A program made the position numbers and the translations under genes. The notes beneath the pieces are model-generated. The model was not told the origin of the DNA and ran no database searches. It worked only from the letters and a program-made list of their open reading frames with translations. Below, one piece after another: positions 1-8,947 of a stretch of DNA of 64,000 bases (positions within the stretch are counted from its first letter, which is position 1; the number at the start of each line of letters is the position of its first letter). Source of the DNA: Rhinopithecimicrobium faecis (lineage in GTDB: Bacteria; Bacteroidota; Bacteroidia; Sphingobacteriales; Sphingobacteriaceae). Location: assembly GCA_017942165.1 (NCBI GenBank), contig JAGKSB010000013.1, positions 1-64,000 of the forward strand, given 5' to 3'.

Positions 1-577
1 AAAAAATGGACAATGCCGATTCATAATTGGGGAATTGTTTTAAACCAATTTATGCTTATTTTTGACAAAAGGCTCAGATTATAAAATCCAAGCCTAACTT
101 TTTAACTTACACACTTGATGGGATAGTGTCGAAATCTTTTATGTTTTGGGTTTTTACGCGCTTAATATTTGATGTCAGAGTAGCTAGATCACTTGTTAAA
201 TTAAGTGTTACAAGTTAAATATTTGCAATAATTGAAATTTTACCATCTTAAAATTTACACATTACAGACTTTTTTAATACATTAATGCACGGGTATACTA
301 AAGAAATTGGGGTTGAAGCAGAATCATTAGAAATGTTCTTATTTAAAAAGAAGTATTTTTAATGCAATAAGATATTAATGGATATTATGTTATATTTATT
401 TCTATCCTTCATTTTTTATTTTACTTCTGCTTTTAGTTTTTTTATGAGTTCCCTATCCCAAATGAGTTTTTTTAATGTAGTTATAAAAGAATCTCCTGTG
501 TTTGGCATAATTTAAAGTTTATAAGTTATAATTTAATTTCTTTCCCCTAATCAATCTCCTTAAGTCCACAAAATAAC
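1..577. other. gene-free AT-rich stretch
   Basis: I see no convincing gene here. The stretch is AT-rich and contains only very short open frames: about 25 codons at 285-362 on the plus strand and 30 codons at 416-508 on the minus strand. The minus-strand frame would read as a basic, helix-prone tail (ending KKLKAEVK) and could be the remnant of a longer gene, but it has no recognisable domain or clear ribosome binding site. I regard both as unsupported. Confidence 0.5.
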
Positions 578-604
578 AAAACCCACTGAAAATCAGTGGG
601 TTTT
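578..604 (-). terminator. hairpin terminator after tRNA-Ser
   Basis: A perfect stem (AACCCACTGA pairing with TCAGTGGGTT around a short AAA loop) lies just past the 3' end of the minus-strand tRNA-Ser. Its A/T-rich flanks give a U-run in the direction of tRNA transcription. Confidence 0.75.
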
Positions 605-615
605 AATATATCTTT

Positions 616-701
<86 letters not shown>

Positions 702-714
702 GTTTGTGGTAGCA

Positions 715-745
715 CAAAGATAATGCATTTATTGACTCACACAAA
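715..745 (-). promoter_or_regulatory. tRNA-Ser promoter, TTTG-19-TATCTTTG
   Basis: On the minus strand TTTG (742-745) and TATCTTTG (715-722) are separated by 19 bp. This is the Bacteroidota housekeeping -33/-7 arrangement. The same spacing is found in front of all four tRNA-Gly/Leu cassettes in this window, which supports the call. Confidence 0.8.
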
Positions 746-923
746 AGAAATTTGTCTTTTTCCCGTATACCCCCTCAAAGTCAGGGAAATAAAAATTCCA
801 GCCCTCACGCCAGCCTTAAAATATCTCAAAGTACAAAAAACATCATTAAATCGCTTATATACAAACCATTCCTATCCATCATAAAAAAAGCTATTTAAAA
901 TAACATAAAAAAGCACCTACTTT

Positions 924-955
924 TTTGATGAATAGAATGTAAAACTTTACTTTTA
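924..955 (+). promoter_or_regulatory. candidate promoter of the SpmAB-like gene
   Basis: TTTG (924-927), a 20 bp spacer and TACTTTTA (948-955) resemble the Bacteroidota -33/-7 elements, with one mismatch from TAnnTTTG. The start codon follows about 20 bp downstream. Confidence 0.4.
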
Positions 956-974
956 CGCATATTAATTATAAAAC

Positions 975-2207
975 ATGGCTTTAAATTACGTTTGGGTCGC
1001 ATTTTTCTTAATCACATTTGTTGTAGCAATCATTAAATTAGTGTTTTTTGGAGATGTCGAAGTATTTCAAAATATTGTAAATTCAATATTTGATAGTGCT
1101 AAAAATGGAGCAGAGATCTCCATTGGATTAGTTGGGGTGATGACATTTGCCTTAGGTATAATGAAAATCGGTGAAAATGGCGGAATGATAAATATTTTTG
1201 CTCGACTTGTAGGACCATTTTTCAATAAATTGTTCCCTGAAATCCCTAAGAATCATCCAGCCTTTGGATCTATCCTTATGAATTTCTCCGCCAATGCCTT
1301 AGGCTTAGACAATGCCGCAACACCTATGGGGCTGAAGGCGATGAAAGAGCTGCAGGAGCTGAATCCGAATAAAGATACCGCATCGAATGCGCAGATTATG
1401 TTTATCGTATTGAATGCCTCCAGCCTAACGCTCCTACCGATATCTATTATGGCCTACCGCAAGGAAGCCGGTGCCGTAGACCCCTCAGATGTATTCTTAC
1501 CCATCCTTCTGGCGACATTTTTCTCAACCCTTGTGGCCTTAATTTTAGTGGCTGCATACCAGAAAATAAATCTTTTTAATAAGGTTATCATGGCCTACCT
1601 TGGAGGGATGACATTATGCGTCGGCGCATTGTTGTATTATATCGCTGGATTGGATCAGGAAGCTATTTCTTTAATATCTAAGGTTGCCGGAAATGTTATT
1701 CTATTTGGTTTATTTACCTCATTTATAGGATTGGCATTGTTTCGCGGGATAAATGTATATGATAGCTTTATTGAAGGCGCAAAAGAAGGGTTTGAAGTTG
1801 CTATTAAGATCATCCCCTACCTGGTGGCTATGTTAGTCGGTATTGCGGTATTTCGCAGCTCAGGAACGATGGATTATATCGTGCAAGGGTTTTCTTCCGC
1901 TATTGCCTTCTGCGGATTGGACACCTCCTTTGTTGACGCCCTGCCGGTAGCATTTATGAAGCCTTTAAGTGGGTCTGGAGCCCGTGGATTGATGGTAGAT
2001 CTGATGCATGCTAAAGGACCTATGGACTTTGCTTCGCGTGTAGCCTGCGTTATTCAGGGGTCTACAGAAACAACATTCTATGTGTTGGCTGTTTACTTTG
2101 GTGCCGTAGGTATAAAAAAGACGAGACATGCCTTACCCTGTGCACTACTTTCGGAACTTTCAGGTGTGATCGCTGCAATTATTATGTCGTATATATTCTT
2201 TAAATAA
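975..2207 (+). CDS. fused SpmA/SpmB-like nucleoside-recognition membrane protein
   Basis: This 410-residue integral membrane protein contains two nucleoside-recognition (Gate) domains, roughly residues 40-160 and 265-380. The arrangement matches SpmA and SpmB of spore formers fused into one chain, as is common in Bacteroidota. Visible family features are the hydrophobic N-terminus, the stretch around FSANALGLDNAATPMG, and the second-half GSGARG and QGSTETTFY motifs. The family is linked to transport of small molecules or to spore-core maturation in Firmicutes, but its role in non-sporulating bacteria is not established. It is followed 27 bp downstream by methylglyoxal synthase, probably on the same transcript. 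Confidence 0.85.
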   Translation: MALNYVWVAFFLITFVVAIIKLVFFGDVEVFQNIVNSIFDSAKNGAEISIGLVGVMTFALGIMKIGENGGMINIFARLVGPFFNKLFPEIPKNHPAFGSILMNFSANALGLDNAATPMGLKAMKELQELNPNKDTASNAQIMFIVLNASSLTLLPISIMAYRKEAGAVDPSDVFLPILLATFFSTLVALILVAAYQKINLFNKVIMAYLGGMTLCVGALLYYIAGLDQEAISLISKVAGNVILFGLFTSFIGLALFRGINVYDSFIEGAKEGFEVAIKIIPYLVAMLVGIAVFRSSGTMDYIVQGFSSAIAFCGLDTSFVDALPVAFMKPLSGSGARGLMVDLMHAKGPMDFASRVACVIQGSTETTFYVLAVYFGAVGIKKTRHALPCALLSELSGVIAAIIMSYIFFK

Positions 2208-2234
2208 GGTATATTCACTTATAAAATTAAAATT

Positions 2235-2615
2235 ATGTCCAAAACTATTGCATTAATAGCCCACGATGGAAAGAAAGCTGATATGGTAGCTTTCGTGAAA
2301 GATCATATCGAATTTCTAGTAAAAGCAAAGCTGGTAGCTACAGGGACTACAGGCTCCTACATTCTGCAAACAGGATTAGAAGTAGATCGTAAGCTTTCAG
2401 GCCCTATGGGCGGAGATGCGCAGATTGCTGCAATGGCTGCTGAAGGAAAGATAGACGGCATTATTTTCTTTCGTGACCCGCTTGGAAAACATGCCCACGA
2501 GCCTGACATCCAAATGTTAATGCGTGTTTGTGACTTATACAATGTTCCTTTAGCAACAAATCCTGCTACAGGAAGCCTTATTATTGAAGGCTTATTAGAA
2601 GATTTAGTTTCCTAG
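2235..2615 (+). CDS. mgsA: methylglyoxal synthase
   Basis: MgsA converts dihydroxyacetone phosphate to methylglyoxal and phosphate, a cytosolic bypass of lower glycolysis. The 126-residue protein is slightly shorter than the E. coli enzyme (152). It keeps the phosphate-binding GTTGSY (37-42), the catalytic aspartate in GGDAQ (Asp61, equivalent to E. coli Asp71), and His10/Asp11, Asp81, His88 and Asp91 at the positions expected for the active site (H19/D20, D91, H98 and D101 in E. coli). It lies 27 bp after the SpmAB-like gene in the same direction, and a strong hairpin ends the unit. Confidence 0.93.
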   Translation: MSKTIALIAHDGKKADMVAFVKDHIEFLVKAKLVATGTTGSYILQTGLEVDRKLSGPMGGDAQIAAMAAEGKIDGIIFFRDPLGKHAHEPDIQMLMRVCDLYNVPLATNPATGSLIIEGLLEDLVS

Positions 2616-2643
2616 CTTTTTTAAAGGATAGTAAGCGAATAGC

Positions 2644-2699
2644 ATACCTTATTTCAAGTGAAAAAATAATTATTTATCCGCTTGAAATAAGGTATTTTA
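2644..2699 (+). terminator. long-stem hairpin after mgsA
   Basis: A perfect 15-bp inverted repeat (ATACCTTATTTCAAG at 2644-2658 and its complement at 2681-2695) encloses a 22-nt AT-rich loop and is followed by TTTTAG. It sits 29 bp past the mgsA stop and is most simply a transcription terminator. The loop is longer than usual. Confidence 0.6.
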
Positions 2700-2777
2700 G
2701 TGTCCATAAAAGATTTCAATAGAAGTTTATATCGTACCCAAAATAATCCTATACCTGCAATTTGTAAATTAAGATAC

Positions 2778-2785
2778 TATATTTG
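2778..2785 (+). promoter_or_regulatory. coaA promoter -7 element
   Basis: TATATTTG matches the Bacteroidota -7 consensus TAnnTTTG and lies 24 bp before the coaA start. No good -33 TTG at 19-20 bp is visible, so only the -7 part is called. Confidence 0.55.
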
Positions 2786-2808
2786 CAGGCAATTAAAAGA
2801 GATTTCGC

Positions 2809-3768
2809 ATGCAGACGTACAAAAATACAGCCATTGACTCCCCTTTCCGCCATATAAAAAGAGAGGACTGGAAGGATTTAAATGGGAAATTTTCTAATAC
2901 TATAGACGATGAAGATCTCAAGACCCTACATGCGCTCAATGAACCTTTGACGATGCAGGAGATTGAAGAAATCTATTTTCCATTAAGTCATCTCTTGGAT
3001 ATTCATCTTCAGCAATACCATACCTTACATATTAAAACAAACTCCTTTTTCTCGAAAAATGGGAAAAACCTACCTTTTATTATTGGTATCGCAGGATCGG
3101 TCGCTGTAGGTAAAAGTACGACAGCACGCGTTCTTCAGCGTGTGCTAAGCCTGCTCCCCTCAAAACCTAAAGTAGACTTGGTGACTACCGATGGATTTCT
3201 TTATCCCAATAAAACGTTGGTGGAGAAAAATATTTTAAACAGAAAGGGCTTTCCGGAAAGTTATGACGCGAAAAAACTGCTTAACTTCCTATCAGCCGTA
3301 AAGTCTGGAGTGGAAAAAATTTCTATCCCCGTATATTCACACCTTGTGTACGATGTCCTTCCGGAAGATCAGCAGCAAGTAATTGAACAGCCAGATATCC
3401 TTATTGTAGAAGGCATAAATGTGCTGCAGGTAAACTCCCAGCACCCAAGAAAAGGTCATTCTGTCTTTGTATCTGATTTTTTTGATTACGCAATCTATGT
3501 GCATGCTTCGGAGAAAAACCTCTTAGAATGGTATGTTAATAGGTTTGAATCTCTGCGTGCCACAGCATTCCAAGACCCTCAATCCTATTTCCACCGCTAC
3601 GCACATATGAATGCCAAAGAGTCCGTAGACATGGCAATTAATATATGGAACGAAATTAATAAGCCTAATTTACTGGAAAATATCCTACCTACACGGTATC
3701 GCGCGGATCTAATATTGGAAAAAGGATCCCACCACTTCGTGCAGAAAGTTAAAGTGCGCATGATTTAA
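2809..3768 (+). CDS. coaA: type I pantothenate kinase
   Basis: CoaA phosphorylates pantothenate with ATP, the first and usually rate-limiting step of coenzyme A synthesis. The protein has 319 residues (E. coli CoaA 316) and a P-loop kinase fold. The Walker A sequence GSVAVGKST is near residues 95-103, the LVTTDGFLYPN segment follows, then VEGINVL, and the C-terminal region RYRADLILEKGSHH is typical of the family. The start is supported by a TATATTTG promoter element 24 bp upstream. The stop overlaps the end of the convergent MscS-like gene by 4 bp. Confidence 0.96.
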   Translation: MQTYKNTAIDSPFRHIKREDWKDLNGKFSNTIDDEDLKTLHALNEPLTMQEIEEIYFPLSHLLDIHLQQYHTLHIKTNSFFSKNGKNLPFIIGIAGSVAVGKSTTARVLQRVLSLLPSKPKVDLVTTDGFLYPNKTLVEKNILNRKGFPESYDAKKLLNFLSAVKSGVEKISIPVYSHLVYDVLPEDQQQVIEQPDILIVEGINVLQVNSQHPRKGHSVFVSDFFDYAIYVHASEKNLLEWYVNRFESLRATAFQDPQSYFHRYAHMNAKESVDMAINIWNEINKPNLLENILPTRYRADLILEKGSHHFVQKVKVRMI

Positions 3769-4631
3769 TCAATGCGTACCCCCTGCATGCGCTGTAATAC
3801 CGCATGTAAGACCTCGCCTTCTAGATTACGGTGCAACTTATTAGTGGCTGCATTCGTAGTAATAAAGACCTTATACTTAATGTAATCTTTGCCTATGGCG
3901 TGGACTTTTAATTCAAAACTCTCATCCCATACGACTGAAGGGTTATGTTTCAACTGCCCTCTAATAGCATTTTCAATCTCCCCCATAGGTAAGTTTGCCG
4001 TTAAAGGAAGCTCAAAGGGCACCAACAGTCGGTTGGTCTTCTGCGAAGACTTATTTACTAAAGTCGTCGTGAACACCAAGTTATTAGGTACTAAGACCGC
4101 ATCGTCATCTTCATTTCTGACAACCAGATTTGCCAAGGTAATATCAACAATCTTCCCGTGATTATCACCGATTTTTATGTGATCCCCAATTGAAAACTGA
4201 TCGGAAAACATAATGATTAATCCGGAAATCATATTGGTAATATATTCCCTGAATGTTACAGCTATAGCCATTGCAACAATCGTCATGCTCGTGATAAACT
4301 CCTTAGGGTCGATACCCAAAGCGACCATTAATGCTATAATGATAAAAACAGCATTTAATACTGTAGCCATTCTCCCGATACCTAAAATAAAATTTCCCCG
4401 CACCTTCTCATAAGCATGCTTGCGCCGATAAAGCATGACAAGAATATACTGTCCAATAGAAATTAATATGCTCGCGGTAAGAATGGTGTTCAAAGCCACG
4501 GCTATTTGAGAGATATAAGGCTGCTTATAGATGGCCTGTAACCCTATAAAAGAGTAATTTATCGCTAACCAAGCAACAATTTTTAAAATAAAAGAGAAGG
4601 ATAGCTTACGATCTTGAGCAGTATTATTCAT
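3765..4631 (-). CDS. small-conductance mechanosensitive channel (MscS family)
   Basis: This 288-residue inner-membrane protein has about four hydrophobic segments in the first 140 residues, followed by the MscS beta and alpha/beta cytoplasmic domains. The pore-lining/beta region includes GLIIMFSDQFSIGDHIKIGD and the VPNNLV motif characteristic of MscS proteins. Channels of this family open on membrane tension and release solutes during hypo-osmotic shock. It is monocistronic as far as can be seen and convergent with coaA. The N-terminus is shorter than in the large multi-TM MscK types. Confidence 0.88.
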   Translation of the reverse strand: MNNTAQDRKLSFSFILKIVAWLAINYSFIGLQAIYKQPYISQIAVALNTILTASILISIGQYILVMLYRRKHAYEKVRGNFILGIGRMATVLNAVFIIIALMVALGIDPKEFITSMTIVAMAIAVTFREYITNMISGLIIMFSDQFSIGDHIKIGDNHGKIVDITLANLVVRNEDDDAVLVPNNLVFTTTLVNKSSQKTNRLLVPFELPLTANLPMGEIENAIRGQLKHNPSVVWDESFELKVHAIGKDYIKYKVFITTNAATNKLHRNLEGEVLHAVLQRMQGVRID

Positions 4632-4817
4632 AGTATATTGTCATATTAAAGGCACAAACACCAACGGGCTTGCAACCTGCTTCAAAATACAAATAAAAGG
4701 TATTATTTCGAAAAACAAATTATTACTTTTTCGCATTATAATGCTAGTAAGCACTGAAAGGTTATTCTTTTGCAATTCGCCTGAAGATTCCTTTTAGTAT
4801 ATAAATAGCACAATTTT

Positions 4818-6095
4818 ATGGATACACAAATTACACATATCGTCGTTGTAGGCGGTGGATTTGCAGGGATAAATTTTATAAAATCGCTCCCTGATCAGCC
4901 CAACATACAAATCACATTAATTGATACCAACAACTATCACTTCTTTCCCCCACTGATCTATCAAGTTGCTACGGCGTTTATTGACGCCTCCAACATAAGC
5001 TATCCCTTCCGTAAAATGTTTCAGGATCGTAGCAATGTACGCTTCCATTTAGGCGCTTTTATGCAGGTTAATACCGAAGGGAATACGGTGGAGACAGCCA
5101 ACGGGGTAATACCCTACGACTATATCGTATTTGCGCATGGTACGGAAACGAATTATTTTGGTATGGAAAATGTTAAGCAGGCCGCTCTCCCCATGAAAAC
5201 CCTTGCCGATGCGCTAAGTCTCAAAAATCATCTCCTGCTAAATATGGAATATGCCGCACGCCAAACGGATCTGGTGAAACGTAAGGAAGCCCTAAATATC
5301 GTGATTGCTGGAGGAGGCCCTTCTGGTGTAGAAATTGCAGGGATGATTGCCGAGCTTGGCAAGCATGTATTCTACAAAGAATTTAAAGAAATAAAAACGC
5401 TTACAGGACATATTTACCTCGTAGATGCTGCCCCTGCCTTACTTGGGCCCATGTCAAAAATTGCTCAGGATGAAGCGAAAGCTGTCTTAGAGAAACTCGG
5501 TGTGAATGTCATCTTAAATATGGCTGTAAAAGACTATGAACAGGGAGCTGTAGTCCTTGGAGATGGCACACGCATTCCTACGAAAACATTGATTTGGACC
5601 TCAGGGGTTACTGGGCGCGCTATTCCTGGACTTCCACAGGATGTAATTGGAAGAGGTCGCCGTGTGCTTGTGGATGCCTACAACAGGGTTCAAGGAATGG
5701 AAAATGTGTTTGCCCTCGGAGATATATGCCTGCAAACGGCGGATGCTAACTATTCGGGAGGCCACCCTCAACTAGCGCAAGTGGCGATGCAACAGGGGGA
5801 TTTACTAGGCAAGAATCTGATTCGATTAATTGAAAATGTACCTTTGAAAGCTTTCTCCTACAACAATAAAGGCTCCATGGCCATAATTGCAAAATATAAA
5901 GCCGTCGCAGATCTACCATCCTTCTCTTTTAAAGGGTTCTTTGCCTGGATGGCATGGCTCGTAATTCACCTGGTTCCTATAGCCGGATTTCGTAATAAAA
6001 GTAAATTATTGAACAACTGGTTTTGGTCTTATTTAACGAACAACCCTACGTTACGAATGATCCTCAAACCTAATGAAGAGCCTGATAAGAAGTAG
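4818..6095 (+). CDS. ndh: type II NADH dehydrogenase
   Basis: NDH-2 is a single-subunit, non-proton-pumping flavoenzyme that oxidises NADH and reduces quinone at the inner membrane. The 425-residue protein has an N-terminal FAD-binding motif GGGFAG (residues 12-17). A second dinucleotide motif GGGPSGVEIAG is near residue 165, and the FAD-closing segment NVFALGDIC is near residue 294. The hydrophobic C-terminal part (around 375-395) is typical of the membrane anchor. It is transcribed alone. A tiny open frame and the convergent ZIP gene follow. Confidence 0.92.
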   Translation: MDTQITHIVVVGGGFAGINFIKSLPDQPNIQITLIDTNNYHFFPPLIYQVATAFIDASNISYPFRKMFQDRSNVRFHLGAFMQVNTEGNTVETANGVIPYDYIVFAHGTETNYFGMENVKQAALPMKTLADALSLKNHLLLNMEYAARQTDLVKRKEALNIVIAGGGPSGVEIAGMIAELGKHVFYKEFKEIKTLTGHIYLVDAAPALLGPMSKIAQDEAKAVLEKLGVNVILNMAVKDYEQGAVVLGDGTRIPTKTLIWTSGVTGRAIPGLPQDVIGRGRRVLVDAYNRVQGMENVFALGDICLQTADANYSGGHPQLAQVAMQQGDLLGKNLIRLIENVPLKAFSYNNKGSMAIIAKYKAVADLPSFSFKGFFAWMAWLVIHLVPIAGFRNKSKLLNNWFWSYLTNNPTLRMILKPNEEPDKK

Positions 6096-6109
6096 GAAAA
6101 CACTGCTAT

Positions 6110-6211
6110 ATGAGGGCCTGCAAAGCGTACGCGGTGATTGGGCTATTTGGCCTCTTAGTAATAGTCATTGTCTCCAAGACTTCGGTTATCAAAAATAAAA
6201 TGGAGTTATAA
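6110..6211 (+). CDS. possible 33-residue single-pass membrane peptide
   Basis: This short frame starts 14 bp after the ndh stop. It encodes a basic N-terminus (MRACK), about 14 consecutive hydrophobic residues (AVIGLFGLLVIVIV) and a polar, lysine-containing tail. That is the topology of a small membrane peptide. It ends 8 bp before the end of the convergent ZIP gene. No ribosome binding site stands out, and the frame could be chance; conservation next to ndh in relatives would decide. Confidence 0.3.
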   Translation: MRACKAYAVIGLFGLLVIVIVSKTSVIKNKMEL

Positions 6212-6219
6212 CTGAGCCT

Positions 6220-7038
6220 TTAACCCAGTGCGACATCTAAAGACATCATGATCACAAAGCCTAAAATAAAACCTAAGGTGGGAATATCCGAGTGCCCATC
6301 TTGCTGTGTTTCGGGAATCACCTCTTCAACGACAACATAGATCATGGCTCCTGCAGCAAATGCCAATGCATAAGGTAATATCGGTGTAAAAAAACCTACA
6401 GCCAAAGCACCTAAGACACCTGCAATAGGCTCTACAATTGCCGAAAGCTGCCCATAGAAGAAGCTTTTTCTACGACTAAGCCCCATTCTACGTAAAGGCA
6501 CAGAGACGGCTACACCCTCAGGAAAGTTTTGCAAGCCTATTCCGATCGCTAATATAACCGCACCAGAGATACTCGCCTCAGGAAGACCTAAAGCCACGCC
6601 ACCAAATAAAACTCCCACAGCTAAGCCTTCGGGGATATTGTGTAGGGTAATAGCTAACACCAATAAGGTCGTTCGCTGCCAAGAGGATTTTGGACCTTCA
6701 GACTCTTTGAAGTTGTGATGTAAATGCGGCAGTACCTTATCCAAAGAAAATAGAAATAAGGCCCCCATAACAAAACCTACGGCGGCGGGAACCACTTGCT
6801 TAAAGCCATCTCCCGGTGTCATGGCTATCGCTGGTGCAAGTAAAGACCAAAAGCTGGCCGCCACCATAACACCTCCTGTAAAACCTAGCATGGCATTCAA
6901 CACCTTTTTATTCATGCTCTTAAAAAAGAAGACAACGGAAGCTCCTGCAGCGGTTACAAACCAGGTAAAGAGGGTTGCATATAAGGCTGCCATTACAGGG
7001 TCGATATCGGATAATAAGGATATTAAATTTTCAAACAT
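6220..7038 (-). CDS. ZIP family metal transporter
   Basis: This 272-residue polytopic membrane protein of the ZIP (GufA/ZupT-like) family imports divalent metals such as zinc. Both metal-site motifs are present: HNIPEGLAVG in one membrane helix and FPEGVAVS in the next. A histidine-containing loop (HLHHNFKESEGP) precedes them. The start is placed at MFENLIS. A longer reading begins 66 bp upstream, but its extra residues are not typical of the family. The gene converges with ndh. Confidence 0.9.
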   Translation of the reverse strand: MFENLISLLSDIDPVMAALYATLFTWFVTAAGASVVFFFKSMNKKVLNAMLGFTGGVMVAASFWSLLAPAIAMTPGDGFKQVVPAAVGFVMGALFLFSLDKVLPHLHHNFKESEGPKSSWQRTTLLVLAITLHNIPEGLAVGVLFGGVALGLPEASISGAVILAIGIGLQNFPEGVAVSVPLRRMGLSRRKSFFYGQLSAIVEPIAGVLGALAVGFFTPILPYALAFAAGAMIYVVVEEVIPETQQDGHSDIPTLGFILGFVIMMSLDVALG

Positions 7039-7261
7039 AAAGAAAACTGAGTTATACGTTCTAAAGTTATCAATAAATATTCGTACACACGATATGATAA
7101 TCAATCTAAGGCTGACATTTTGTGCTATTTGTAATTCATTAGCTATGAAAGTACTGCATAAATCTTATTTGAAATATCCTTAAACACAGTTTTTTAATTT
7201 ATTCTTTCTATAAATTTTTCATATCTTGGAATAATATTTAAATTAATCACATTCTGAGTTT

Positions 7262-8323
7262 ATGAAATATATCAATCGCCCATCTGCCCTAGCACTGTGT
7301 TTAGCTACTTTGATAAGTTCTGCTTGTTCATCTCCTGAGCCTAGCGACTGGGCAGCTTCAGATTTAACGGTGATGGAGCTTCCTGGGAAAAGTATTCGGG
7401 CGGTTCAAGCGATCAACGATAGCACCGTAATCTATGCTGCTAATGATGGACAGATAGGATATACGCATAACCTTGGAAAAACATGGACGGATGAAATTCT
7501 GAGCTTTGAGGGCAAGAATCCGAGTTTTCGCGCCATCAGTAAGACGGATGAAAATCTATTTCTTTTAAGTATTGAAAGCCCCGCAATCTTATACCGCATC
7601 AACTACGACCATAAAGATATTGTTTACACCGAACGCAATAAAGACGTGTTTTACAATGCTTTATCATTTATAGATAACAAAAATGGAATCGCCTTTGGTG
7701 ATGCCGTCAATGGATGCTTCTCCATTCTACTAACAAAGAATGCTGGAAAGTCATGGGCTAAGTTACCCTGTGAATCTATTCCTGCAATGAAAGAAAATGA
7801 AGTAGCCTTCGCAGCATCCAATTCAAATATCGCAACCTATAAAGATCATGTATGGCTAGTAACAGGTGGCTCTGTTTCCAGAGTTTTCCATTCACATAAT
7901 AAAGGGAAATCATGGGATGTCTTCGACACCCCTATTGTCGCAGGCAGAAAGATGACGGGTATCTATTCTGTAGATTTTTATAATAAAAATATAGGAATCA
8001 TTGCGGGTGGTGATTATGACAATAAAGCATTGAACACCGCAAATAAAGCGCTCACTAAGGATGGCGGAAAGACGTGGACATTAATTGCCGACGGACAGCT
8101 TCCAGACTTTATATCTTGTATAAAATTTGTTCCCAATAGTGATGGAAAACAAATTATTGCCGCCGGAAAGGATAAGATATACCTCTCCAATGATCAGGGC
8201 ACAAGCTGGAAAGCAATCCACGAAGGGGCCTTTAATGTACTTCAATTTATAAACCACTCCACCATATTTCTAGGTGGAGAGGGAAAAGCTGCGGTACTAA
8301 AGCTGCAAGAATTAGAAGATTAA
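7262..8323 (+). CDS. YCF48/BNR-repeat lipoprotein
   Basis: The 353-residue product begins with a lipoprotein signal ending in a lipobox-like ISSAC (Cys about residue 22). It then forms a predicted beta-propeller. At least five Asp-box (BNR) motifs of the form S/T-x-D/N-x-G-x-T/S-W are visible: HNLGKTW, KNAGKSW, HNKGKSW, KDGGKTW and NDQGTSW. Such proteins are annotated as photosystem II stability factor-like or glycosyl hydrolase-like because of the shared repeat. Neither activity can be assumed here. It is probably a periplasmic or outer-membrane binding or scaffold protein. Confidence 0.8.
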   Translation: MKYINRPSALALCLATLISSACSSPEPSDWAASDLTVMELPGKSIRAVQAINDSTVIYAANDGQIGYTHNLGKTWTDEILSFEGKNPSFRAISKTDENLFLLSIESPAILYRINYDHKDIVYTERNKDVFYNALSFIDNKNGIAFGDAVNGCFSILLTKNAGKSWAKLPCESIPAMKENEVAFAASNSNIATYKDHVWLVTGGSVSRVFHSHNKGKSWDVFDTPIVAGRKMTGIYSVDFYNKNIGIIAGGDYDNKALNTANKALTKDGGKTWTLIADGQLPDFISCIKFVPNSDGKQIIAAGKDKIYLSNDQGTSWKAIHEGAFNVLQFINHSTIFLGGEGKAAVLKLQELED

Positions 8324-8367
8324 ACTAGAAGATCAACCGTTAACCTAATTCTCTGCAGCAGTGGAAG

Positions 8368-8820
8368 CTATGCGCAGTCCTTGGTAATCTTGAAGTCTGG
8401 TAGATGTATACCATCAAAGGAACGCTTTGCAAAACGCTTATTTACAGCTTGCATGGGCAGATCATCGACACACATATAGATACCTATTCCCGCAGAAGCA
8501 TTTTCCGGAACACTGACGCCAGCATCTACTAATTCAAAATTATAGAAGCACTCGATATATGATTTCCAGAAGTTTATAGGGTTTTCAGAATTTTGCGATA
8601 GACTATCAGGGCCATAACAAGCCTCCTCATCGTCAAAACCAAAGAAATCATTAAGCACCTGATTCGTGATATCAATAAACTCCTCAGCGTCATCCTTGGA
8701 AAAGGTAGGCTGATAGTCTATGATATCCTGCTCATCACATATGTCTAACATCTCCCGCGACATAAAGCTATGCACTAAGTCAGGAAGCAGCTCAATAATG
8801 GTGTTAAATTTCTTCTTCAT
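8368..8820 (-). CDS. hypothetical acidic protein
   Basis: I do not recognise this 150-residue protein. It has no signal peptide or membrane segment, is strongly acidic in the middle (KDDAEEF, FDDEEACYG), and has a mixed alpha/beta look. A basic lead (MKKK) starts the chain. The ATG is the natural start because no upstream in-frame ATG extends the frame. It is convergent with the BNR lipoprotein and is separated from the next minus-strand gene by a decamer repeat. Confidence 0.6.
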   Translation of the reverse strand: MKKKFNTIIELLPDLVHSFMSREMLDICDEQDIIDYQPTFSKDDAEEFIDITNQVLNDFFGFDDEEACYGPDSLSQNSENPINFWKSYIECFYNFELVDAGVSVPENASAGIGIYMCVDDLPMQAVNKRFAKRSFDGIHLPDFKITKDCA

Positions 8821-8880
8821 GGCGCAAAGCTAAGAATTTTTCAATAGCCTGAACGTCATCGCTTGATTTATCCGAATGTA

Positions 8881-8947
8881 TTACGATTTATTAAGACTCC
8901 TTAAGACTCCTTAAGATTTATTACGACTTCTTAAGACTTCTTACGAT
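8881..8947. repeat. 10-bp tandem repeat, about 6.7 copies
   Basis: Seven successive decamers follow one consensus (ttaagactyc) with substitutions at a few positions: ttacgattta, ttaagactcc twice, ttaagattta, ttacgacttc, ttaagacttc and a partial ttacgat. The array covers the stop codon and last residues of the following minus-strand gene (8931-9344). Every unit carries a TAA on the minus strand. Confidence 0.85.
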
